DNA of 37,841 nucleotides, taken from Gemmatimonadaceae bacterium (GTDB lineage Bacteria > Gemmatimonadota > Gemmatimonadetes > Gemmatimonadales > Gemmatimonadaceae). The stretch is taken from assembly GCA_036504815.1 (NCBI GenBank), contig DASXUN010000007.1, positions 1-37,841 on the forward strand. Direction: 5' to 3'. A program made the translations under genes and the position numbers. Position 1 is the first letter of the stretch; each line of letters begins with the position of its first letter. The notes beneath the pieces were generated by a model that had not been told where the DNA came from, ran no database searches, and was given only the letters and a program-made list of their open reading frames with translations. Positions 1 through 6,282 of the stretch are shown one piece after another.

Positions 1-140
1 CCCCCCCCGCCCCTCTGCCGGAGCGCCGAGTGACGGCGATCTGACGGCAGGCGCCAATCATTGCCGCATCCGTCCACCGACCTGCCTGCGCCGCTGCAGG
101 CAGCGCCGTGTCCCATTTCGCGACAACAGGTGTTTGTTTC
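1..140. other. Upstream non-coding stretch with C-rich left edge
   Basis: The window opens with a run of eight C. No convincing reading frame, terminator or promoter is visible before the first gene. It may hold the promoter of the glycerate kinase, but I cannot point to clear -35 and -10 boxes. Confidence 0.4.
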
Positions 141-1484
141 ATGCAGACCGCCATGGCCCGCTCGTCCATCCCGTCGAGTCGCACTGGATCCGTGACCGTG
201 CGCGACCTTTTTGCGGCGTCGCTCATCGCGGCGGATCCCACGGCATTCACGGCGCGTGCGGTGCGGCTCCGGCTGCCGGCCGACCGCGCGAATGGCCGCC
301 CCATCTGGATCCTCGCGCTAGGCAAGGCCGCCTACACCATGGCCCGCGCGGCAGTGCATGAACTCGGCGAGCGCAACGCCGTCATTGCCGGGGGCCTCAT
401 CATCGGCCCGCACGTCGGGGATTCACCGCATCCGGCGATTCGAACGATCGCCGGCGACCATCCCTTGCCGGGGCAGCAGTCGCTCGCCGCGGCCGAGGCG
501 CTCGGTGCACTGTGCGATCAGGTGCCGGGGGGTGATCGCGTGTTCGTCCTGCTCTCCGGAGGCGCGTCGAGCCTGGTCGCGGCACCGGTGGACGGGATCG
601 CGTGGGAGGATCTCTCCGTCCTGTGCGGTGCCCTGCTGCGCTCGGGACTCGACATCGGGCGGGTCAACGCGATCCGGAAGCGCTTCCTTCGCTGGGGCGC
701 CGGACGGCTCGCCGCGCAGCTGGCGCCAGCGCGCATCGAGCTCATCGTCCTCTCAGATGTCATCGGCGACAACCTGGCGCATATCGCGTCCGGGCCGTGT
801 GTGCCTGATGCGTCGACGGCGATGGACGTCCGCTTGCTGCTCGACGAGACGCACCTGCTGGACCAGACGCCGCCGGCGATGCTCAGGTACCTCGACGAGG
901 TGATGCGGGGCGAACGGCTCGAGACACCGAAGTCCGAATCCCCGGCCTTCCTGTTCGCGGGCGTTCCCGCCGTGCAAGGCAATGGTGGCGTGCTCGACGC
1001 TGGCGCGCTGCGCGCCCGGGTGCTCGGATTCGATCCCGTGGTGATCGTCAACGAGCCACTCTATGGCGAGGCGGCACAAGCCGGGGTTCGCATCGCGTCC
1101 GCGTCCATGGCGCTGCCACGCGGCGGCGTCGCCCTCTGGGGCGGCGAGACCACCGTGACGCTGAGCGCCGACCAGACCGCCGCCGGTGGGCGATGCCAGG
1201 AGATGATGCTCGCCGCGGCCATCGAACTCGCCAGTGCCGGCGCCGGCGCGAGCGGCATCACCCTGCTCGGCGCCGGCACCGATGGACGCGACGGTCCCAC
1301 CGACGCGGCGGGCGCCATCGTCGACGCGACGACCGTGGGACGCGTGATCGAGGCCGGCACCGATGCGCGCAGCGCGCTCCACCGCCACGCCAGTTACGCG
1401 GCATTGAACGCGGCGGGCGCGCTCCTCAAGACCGGACTGACCGGCACCAACGTCGGGGACGTGGTTATCGCGGTGCGGATGTAG
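141..1484 (+). CDS. Glycerate 2-kinase (DUF4147/MOFRL family)
   Basis: Expected to phosphorylate D-glycerate with ATP in the cytoplasm, feeding glyoxylate, serine or tartronate carbon into glycolysis. Family signatures seen in order: GDHPLPGQQSLAAA, the glycine loop LLSGGASSL, GLDIGRVNAIRK, LSDVIGDN followed by IASGP, then the MOFRL part with LWGGETTVT, GTDGRDGPTDAAG and TGTNVGDVV. About 447 residues, normal for the family. The usual GGRNQE motif reads GGRCQEM, so the Asn is replaced by Cys. The frame stays open to a GTG at 108. I chose the ATG at 141 because AGGTG lies eight bases before it; the ATG at 153 is also possible. It stands 88 bp before aguB and need not share its transcript. Family call firm, start uncertain. 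Confidence 0.88.
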   Translation: MQTAMARSSIPSSRTGSVTVRDLFAASLIAADPTAFTARAVRLRLPADRANGRPIWILALGKAAYTMARAAVHELGERNAVIAGGLIIGPHVGDSPHPAIRTIAGDHPLPGQQSLAAAEALGALCDQVPGGDRVFVLLSGGASSLVAAPVDGIAWEDLSVLCGALLRSGLDIGRVNAIRKRFLRWGAGRLAAQLAPARIELIVLSDVIGDNLAHIASGPCVPDASTAMDVRLLLDETHLLDQTPPAMLRYLDEVMRGERLETPKSESPAFLFAGVPAVQGNGGVLDAGALRARVLGFDPVVIVNEPLYGEAAQAGVRIASASMALPRGGVALWGGETTVTLSADQTAAGGRCQEMMLAAAIELASAGAGASGITLLGAGTDGRDGPTDAAGAIVDATTVGRVIEAGTDARSALHRHASYAALNAAGALLKTGLTGTNVGDVVIAVRM

Positions 1485-1572
1485 CGACGCGGAGACGACT
1501 TCCTGAGCTCCGGTCGGGATTCTACATCCTCGCTCAGTAGCAATCTCCCCCTGGTCAGGTGAAATTGGGCCC

Positions 1573-2517
1573 ATGTCACCCGCCCCGTTCACCGTCGCCC
1601 TCATCCAGGACGGTGTTGCCCCCACGAAGGCCGCGACGCTGGAGCAGACCATCGCCCGCATTCGCGACGCGCACGGGCGCGGCGCGCAGGTGATCTGTCT
1701 CAAGGAGCTTTTCGACGCGCCGTACTTCTGCCAGCGACTCGACCTCGAGCGCTTCGACCTGGCGGAGCCCATTCCGGGGCCCATGGTCGCGCGCCTGGCG
1801 GCGCTGGCGAAGGAGCTCGAAATCGTCCTCGTGGTCCCGATGTACGAGCGGCAGGCGGCCGGGGTGTATCGCAACTCGGCGGCGATCATCGACGCGGATG
1901 GCACGGTGCAGGGCGTCTATCGCAAGATGCACATTCCGCACGACCCGCTCTTCGAGGAGAAGTACTACTTCGCGCCAGGAGACGCGCACGCGCCGGCGCA
2001 ACCCGCCGGCGCGCGCGGCCCGGCGGGCGAGGCGGGCGGTTTCATGGTCTGGAAGACGCGATACGCCACCATTGGGGTGCTCATCTGCTGGGATCAGTGG
2101 TATCCGGAGGCCGCGCGCGTGACGTCGCTGCTTGGCGCCGAGATCCTGCTCTACCCGACCGCCATCGGCTGGCATCCGGCGGAGAAGGCCGAGTGGGGTG
2201 ATGCCCAGGTGACCGCCTGGCGCACCGCGCAGCGCGCGCACGCCATCGCCAACGGCGTCTTCGTGGCGGCGGCCAATCGCGTCGGGTTTGAGGCGGCGGA
2301 AGGAACGAATGGGCTGGAGTTCTTCGGGCACTCATTCATTTATGATCCCTTCGGCCGCCCGCTCGCCGAGGCCGGGAGCGATCCAGCCATTCTGATGGCC
2401 ACTTGTGATCCACGCCGCATCGAAGAGACCCGCCGCAACTGGCCGTTTCTTCGCGACCGGCGCATTGATGCATACGGCCCGATCCTGAGTCGGTGGATCG
2501 GCCCCCGCGAGGGCTGA
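1573..2517 (+). CDS. aguB: N-carbamoylputrescine amidase (nitrilase superfamily)
   Basis: Hydrolyses N-carbamoylputrescine to putrescine, CO2 and ammonia, the second step from agmatine. The nitrilase triad is visible: Glu45 in CLKELF, Lys118 in YRKMHIPHDP and Cys172 in LICWDQWYPEAAR. The last motif is typical of AguB rather than of generic amidases. Length 314 is slightly above the usual 290-300 because of an Ala/Gly/Pro-rich insert at about residues 139-156, just before the strand leading to the catalytic Cys. A GGTGA lies about eleven bases before the ATG. The stop is three bases before aguA, whose enzyme supplies its substrate, so the two are surely one operon. Confidence 0.93.
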   Translation: MSPAPFTVALIQDGVAPTKAATLEQTIARIRDAHGRGAQVICLKELFDAPYFCQRLDLERFDLAEPIPGPMVARLAALAKELEIVLVVPMYERQAAGVYRNSAAIIDADGTVQGVYRKMHIPHDPLFEEKYYFAPGDAHAPAQPAGARGPAGEAGGFMVWKTRYATIGVLICWDQWYPEAARVTSLLGAEILLYPTAIGWHPAEKAEWGDAQVTAWRTAQRAHAIANGVFVAAANRVGFEAAEGTNGLEFFGHSFIYDPFGRPLAEAGSDPAILMATCDPRRIEETRRNWPFLRDRRIDAYGPILSRWIGPREG

Positions 2518-2520
2518 CGC

Positions 2521-3552
2521 ATGCCCCGGTTTCCTGCCGAATGGGAGCGGCACGCGGCCACCTGGATCGCGTGGCCGCACCACGAACCCGACTGGCCCGG
2601 CAAGTTCGAGCCCATTCCGTGGGTCTTCGCGGAGATCGCGCGCGTGCTCGCCGCGTCGGAGCCGGTGGAGGTCCTCTGCCACGACGAGACGGTACGGGAG
2701 GACGCGGAGGCGTGCCTCGCGGCGCACCACGTCACGGGCACCGTGCGTCTGCACATCAAGCCGTGCGACCGCGTCTGGCTGCGTGACAGCGCGCCCACCG
2801 GTGTGGTGGGCGACGACGGCCGTCACCGCTGGTGCAACTGGGGCTTCAACGCGTGGGCGAAGTACGACAACTTCGCCCACGACGCGACGGTCGGCGAGTT
2901 CATTGCGGCCACGACCGGCCACGCCCGCACGGTGCCGATGCGGCCGGACGGCCGCGGCCCCGTCGTGCTCGAGGGCGGCGGCATCGAGACGGACGGCCTC
3001 GGCACCATCATGGTGACCGAGGAATGGCTCCTGTCGGGCGTGCAGGATCGCAACCCCGGACTCGGGCGCGCCGAGTACGAGGCGATCTTCGCGGCACAGC
3101 TTGGATGCGCGAAGACGATCTGGCTTGGCGAAGGGTGCGTCGGCGACGACACGCACGGCCATGTGGACGACATCGCGCGCTGGGTGGCGCCCGGGGTGGT
3201 GGTGCTGGCCCACGAAGAAGACCCGGCCGACGAGAACCACGCCCGGTCGCTCGACAACCTGCGGCGGCTGCGTGCGGCGCGCGACGCCCGGGGCGAGGCG
3301 CTGCGAGTGGTGACGCTGCCCTATCCCCGCCCGGTCATGATGGACGGCCAGCGCCTTCCGGCCAGCTACGCCAACTTCTACATCGCCAACGAGGCGGTGT
3401 TGGTCCCCACGTTCAACGACGCCAATGATCGCGTCGCGCTCGACACGCTGGCCTCGCTGCTGCCAGACCGGGCCGTCATCGGCATCCACGCCGTCGACCT
3501 CGTCTGGGGGCTCGGCACGGTGCACTGCCTCACCCAGCAGCAGCCCGCGTGA
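2521..3552 (+). CDS. aguA: Agmatine deiminase
   Basis: Converts agmatine to N-carbamoylputrescine and ammonia; member of the peptidyl-arginine-deiminase-like (PAD_porph) fold. Seen: [12 protein letters not shown] near the N-terminus, the substrate motif [10 protein letters not shown] (commonly W-M-R-D-T-G-P-T), [19 protein letters not shown] and the nucleophile Cys336 in TVHCLTQQQ. Length 343 is normal. Small departures from the usual motifs (RDSAP for RDTGP, LGTVHC for GGxIHC) keep the catalytic residues. It follows aguB by three bases and overlaps queC by four (GTGA), so translation of aguA and queC is probably coupled. Confidence 0.92.
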   Translation: MPRFPAEWERHAATWIAWPHHEPDWPGKFEPIPWVFAEIARVLAASEPVEVLCHDETVREDAEACLAAHHVTGTVRLHIKPCDRVWLRDSAPTGVVGDDGRHRWCNWGFNAWAKYDNFAHDATVGEFIAATTGHARTVPMRPDGRGPVVLEGGGIETDGLGTIMVTEEWLLSGVQDRNPGLGRAEYEAIFAAQLGCAKTIWLGEGCVGDDTHGHVDDIARWVAPGVVVLAHEEDPADENHARSLDNLRRLRAARDARGEALRVVTLPYPRPVMMDGQRLPASYANFYIANEAVLVPTFNDANDRVALDTLASLLPDRAVIGIHAVDLVWGLGTVHCLTQQQPA

Positions 3553-4265
3553 CCCCTCCCGCGCTTCCCTCCGTGCCCGCGGGCACGCCCGCCGTGCTGC
3601 TGCTGAGCGGCGGACTCGACTCCGCGACGGTGCTCGCGTGGGCGACGCGCGCGGGATACGCAATCCACGCCCTCTCATTTCGCTACGGGCAGCGGCATCA
3701 GCTGGAACTGGAGCGCGCCCGCGTTCTCGCCGCGCATTGGAAGGTCGCGCGACACGTCGTCTGTGACATCGACCTGCGTCCCTTTGGCGGTTCCGCCCTG
3801 ACGGCGGACATCGCCGTGCCCAAGGATCGGGACGAAGCGAGCATGGGAACCGGCATTCCCGTCACCTACGTGCCGGCGCGCAACACGATCTTCCTCTCGT
3901 TCGCGATGGCGTGGGCCGAGGTGCTCGGCGCGCAGGATGTCTTCATCGGCGTCAACGCCCTGGATTACAGCGGCTATCCGGATTGTCGCCCCGCTTTCAT
4001 TGAAGCGTTTGAGCAGCTGGCGAACCTCGCCACGCGCGCCGGTGTCGAGGGCACCACGCGGCTGCAGGTGCACGCGCCGCTGATGGCAATGACGAAGCGC
4101 GAGATCATCGAACTCGGCGCGGCGCTCGGCGTCGACTACGCGATGACGACGAGCTGTTACGACCCGTCGCCCGGCGGCGCGTCCTGCGGTCACTGCGACG
4201 CCTGCCAGCTCCGTCGTCGCGGATTCGCGCAGGCCGGACTCGCCGATCCGACGAGCTACAAGTAG
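3549..4265 (+). CDS. queC: 7-cyano-7-deazaguanine (preQ0) synthase
   Basis: Makes preQ0 from 7-carboxy-7-deazaguanine, ammonia and ATP, the last step before queuosine branches off. The PP-loop SGGLDSAT sits at residues 20-26, followed by the [13 protein letters not shown] block, and [10 protein letters not shown] and [15 protein letters not shown] are family hallmarks. The C-terminal zinc site is complete: Cys203, Cys213, Cys216 and Cys219. Length 238 is normal. The GTG start lies inside the aguA stop (four-base overlap), so no independent ribosome site is needed. queE and queD follow, giving three of the preQ0 genes; folE and queF are not in the window. Confidence 0.96.
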   Translation: MTPPALPSVPAGTPAVLLLSGGLDSATVLAWATRAGYAIHALSFRYGQRHQLELERARVLAAHWKVARHVVCDIDLRPFGGSALTADIAVPKDRDEASMGTGIPVTYVPARNTIFLSFAMAWAEVLGAQDVFIGVNALDYSGYPDCRPAFIEAFEQLANLATRAGVEGTTRLQVHAPLMAMTKREIIELGAALGVDYAMTTSCYDPSPGGASCGHCDACQLRRRGFAQAGLADPTSYK

Positions 4266-4270
4266 ATCCG

Positions 4271-4312
4271 CCATCGGCCATCCGCCATCCGCCATCCGCC
4301 ATCCGCCAGTCG
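4271..4312 (+). repeat. Tandem 7-mer array, family C (CCATCCG x6)
   Basis: Six head-to-tail units of CCATCCG (first CCATCGG, last CCAGTCG), exactly 42 bp, fill most of the 74-bp gap between queC and queE. Sense-strand pyrimidines dominate. A shorter degenerate copy lies at 12446-12473. Confidence 0.85.
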
Positions 4313-4339
4313 ATTTTCACCATCCTTCGTCCGCCCAGC

Positions 4340-4981
4340 GTGCCCTTCTACTCCGTCAAGGAAATCTTCTTCACCCTGCAGGGTGAGGGCATGCAGGCCG
4401 GCCGACCCGCCGTCTTCTGCCGCTTTGCCGGCTGCAACCTGTGGTCGGGGCGCGAGGAAGACCGGGCGGGCGCCATCTGCCGGTTTTGCGATACCGACTT
4501 CTTCGGCATCGGACCGGACGGGGGCCGCTTTGCGACGGCCGAGGAGCTCGCCCGCGCCGTGGCGGCGGCCTGGCCGTCGGCCTTCGAGGGCGCGGACACG
4601 CGGTATGTCGTCTGCACCGGCGGCGAACCGCTGCTGCAGCTCGACGACGACGCCGTCGATGCGCTGCACCGGCACGGCTTCACCGTGGCGGTGGAAACCA
4701 ACGGCACGCTGGCCGCGCCGCGCGGTCTCGACTGGATCTGTGTCAGCCCCAAGGCGGGGGCGCCGCTGGCGATTTCCGGCGGCGACGAACTCAAGCTCGT
4801 GCATCCTCAAGAGGGCGTCGCGCCGGAGCAGTTCACGCACCTCGCATTTCGTCACTTCCTGCTGCAGCCGATGGATGGCCCGGATCGCGAAGCGAACACG
4901 CGGGCTACTGTGCAGTACTGCCTGTCGCATCCGCGGTGGCGCCTGAGCTTGCAGACGCACAAGCTGCTGGGGTTGCGGTAG
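4340..4981 (+). CDS. queE: 7-carboxy-7-deazaguanine synthase (radical SAM)
   Basis: Radical-SAM enzyme that contracts 6-carboxytetrahydropterin to 7-carboxy-7-deazaguanine. The 4Fe-4S cysteines are Cys32, Cys47 and Cys50, a C-X14-C-X2-C pattern instead of the usual C-X3-C-X2-C. This insertion is the one known from the Burkholderia multivorans type of QueE. Also seen: FFTLQGEGMQAGRPAVFCRFAG at the N-terminus (the QGEG substrate loop), VCTGGEPLLQ, AVETNGT and WICVSPKAG. Length 213 is normal. The GTG start is supported by PFYSVKEIFFTLQGEG beginning there. No Shine-Dalgarno sequence is visible; the 5' side is the pyrimidine-rich 7-mer array. Confidence 0.94.
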   Translation: MPFYSVKEIFFTLQGEGMQAGRPAVFCRFAGCNLWSGREEDRAGAICRFCDTDFFGIGPDGGRFATAEELARAVAAAWPSAFEGADTRYVVCTGGEPLLQLDDDAVDALHRHGFTVAVETNGTLAAPRGLDWICVSPKAGAPLAISGGDELKLVHPQEGVAPEQFTHLAFRHFLLQPMDGPDREANTRATVQYCLSHPRWRLSLQTHKLLGLR

Positions 4982-5007
4982 CAGCGCCGGAGCGGAACCC
5001 GCGCGCC

Positions 5008-5055
5008 TGTTTTCTCTCTGTTTTCTCTCTGTTTTCTCTCTGTTTCTTCTCTTTC
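5008..5055 (+). repeat. Tandem 11-mer array, family B variant (TGTTTTCTCTC x4)
   Basis: Three perfect copies of TGTTTTCTCTC and one imperfect copy (TGTTTCTTCTC), 44 bp, plus a short CTTT tail. It lies between queE and queD and ends seven bases before the queD ATG. One base differs from the TGTTGTCTCTC unit used at 11940-11983. Confidence 0.85.
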
Positions 5056-5061
5056 CCCCGC

Positions 5062-5415
5062 ATGGACACCTATTGCGAGTTCTCCATCGCCGCTGGCCGC
5101 CGGTTGACCGGCGTTCCCGAGGATCATCCGTGCGCGCGGGTGCATGGGCACACCTTTCGCGTGCGCCTGACGGTTTCGGGGGCCGTGCACCCCGTCACGG
5201 GATTCGTGGTGGACTTCGCGGAGGTGCAGCGCGCCTTCGCACCGGTGCATGAGGCATTGGACCATCGGTTCCTGAACGATGTCCCGGGGCTCGAGAACCC
5301 GACGAGCGAACACCTCGCGATCTGGATCTGGGACGCGCTTCGCACCTCGCTCCCCGGCCTGAGCCGGGTGGAGATCACCGAGACGGGCGCCTCGGGAGTC
5401 GTCTACCGCGGCTGA
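5062..5415 (+). CDS. queD: 6-carboxytetrahydropterin synthase family protein
   Basis: Expected to turn 7,8-dihydroneopterin triphosphate into 6-carboxytetrahydropterin, the substrate of QueE next door. Of 117 residues, the PTPS fold motifs are clear: Cys24 (catalytic) and HGH at 28-30, G-FVVDFAEVQ, LDHRFLND, ENPTSEHLAIWIWD and ITETGASGVVYRG. The odd point is the first zinc ligand. Escherichia coli QueD has Ala-Ala-His eleven residues before the catalytic Cys; here the position is Arg13 (AAGRRL), with no His at either neighbour. The DNA reads this unambiguously. Either zinc is held differently or this is a distinct subfamily. The start ATG follows the pyrimidine-rich 11-mer array; no Shine-Dalgarno is seen. 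Confidence 0.88.
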   Translation: MDTYCEFSIAAGRRLTGVPEDHPCARVHGHTFRVRLTVSGAVHPVTGFVVDFAEVQRAFAPVHEALDHRFLNDVPGLENPTSEHLAIWIWDALRTSLPGLSRVEITETGASGVVYRG

Positions 5416-5501
5416 GGGCGGCGCCGCGCGTCGCGCCCGGAACCCCATGGGGTGCTTGCGGTTCCAGAAGGGCCGCCGAGAGGCTAACTTTAGAGGTTCC
5501 C

Positions 5502-6062
5502 ATGCGCCCCGCATTCCGCCTCCTTCTCGCCGTCTTGTGCCTCGCCGCTGCCCCGCGTCTTTGGGCGCAGCAGGGGGGTGCCGGTCCGCTCGCAGCCCTG
5601 CTCGCTCGCGGCGCGAATCCGGACGGGCCGTTCGCGAAGCACGGCCTCGTGTCGGCCGATTCAGTCGTGGAGCGCGCCCGCGCGCAACTGGGCAAGCGCT
5701 ATCGCTACGCGGCGTCCTCGCCCGAGCGGGGATTCGACTGCAGCGGTCTGGTGAAGTACGTCCTCGAGACCGTTGGTGTGGAGCTGCCGCACAATGCCGC
5801 GCGGATTGCACGCGAGGGCGACGCGGTGAATCCGGACTCGACCGCGCTGCGGCCGGGGGACCTGCTCATGTTCGGCCGTGGCCGCAGCGCGCGCATTTCA
5901 CACGTCGGCATCTACATCGGCGACGGCAAGATGATCCACGCCAGCACCGGGCAGCGTCGCGTGGTGGAGGTGAACGTTCCCTCGCGGAGTTCGACGCTCA
6001 AGCTTCGAACGGTGCGCCGCGTTCTCAGGGATTCCACTACAGTTCCTGACGGCTCGCGGTAG
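5502..6062 (+). CDS. Exported NlpC/P60 cell-wall hydrolase
   Basis: Probable peptidoglycan endopeptidase acting in the periplasm. Residues 1-23 form a signal peptide (basic start, hydrophobic core, cleavage near WAQ-QG). The C40 peptidase domain covers about residues 52-165 with Cys80 in RGFDCSGLVKYV, His134 in ISHVGIYIGDG and His146 in MIHAST, the expected Cys-His-His set. Length 186, a minimal single-domain form with no LysM or SH3 partner. AGAGG lies about seven bases before the ATG. A hairpin terminator follows at 6083. Substrate not deducible. Confidence 0.9.
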   Translation: MRPAFRLLLAVLCLAAAPRLWAQQGGAGPLAALLARGANPDGPFAKHGLVSADSVVERARAQLGKRYRYAASSPERGFDCSGLVKYVLETVGVELPHNAARIAREGDAVNPDSTALRPGDLLMFGRGRSARISHVGIYIGDGKMIHASTGQRRVVEVNVPSRSSTLKLRTVRRVLRDSTTVPDGSR

Positions 6063-6082
6063 AAACACCCGTGACTTGGCGG

Positions 6083-6112
6083 AGAGGCCCGGCACTCGGC
6101 GGGCCTCTTGTT
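6083..6112 (+). terminator. Hairpin terminator after NlpC/P60 gene
   Basis: A perfect 9-bp stem (6083-6091 with 6100-6108) closes an 8-nt loop twenty bases after the stop codon. The following T-tract is weak (TGTTG), so termination may be partial. Confidence 0.65.
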
Positions 6113-6282
6113 GCGCAGTGGGACGACCTGTCCCACTCCGAAAATCCCGCGCCACGCTTATTGACCTTTGCTGGCTGTCTGCCAAAGTTTTAGCGGACTT
6201 GAATGTACAGCTTTCCCTCCGCCTACGACGGCGGCGGGAATGTTGCGTCGGTTGCAACACACTCCTCCACGAGGTGCCACTT
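6113..6282 (+). promoter_or_regulatory. Leader region of TonB-dependent receptor gene
   Basis: 170 bp between a terminator and the receptor start. It holds TTGACC near 6164 without a well-placed -10, a short CCGCC/GGCGG hairpin at about 6222-6237, the palindrome GTTGCAAC near 6251, and GAGGTG before the ATG at 6283. No cobalamin or other known riboswitch core could be recognised. A promoter is expected here but not pinned down. Confidence 0.35.

Noticed and set aside
5439-5464. Terminator after queD (GGAACC ... GGTTCC around ACCCCATGGGGT)
   Set aside because: The stem is interrupted and has no T-tract; it may be chance in GC-rich DNA.
6076-6282. Longer N-terminus for the TonB receptor
   Set aside because: The upstream codons overlap the terminator and leader, and a perfect signal peptide begins at 6283 with a ribosome site.
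6113-6282. Cobalamin or other riboswitch before the TonB receptor
   Set aside because: No conserved riboswitch core could be found in the leader; only a small hairpin.
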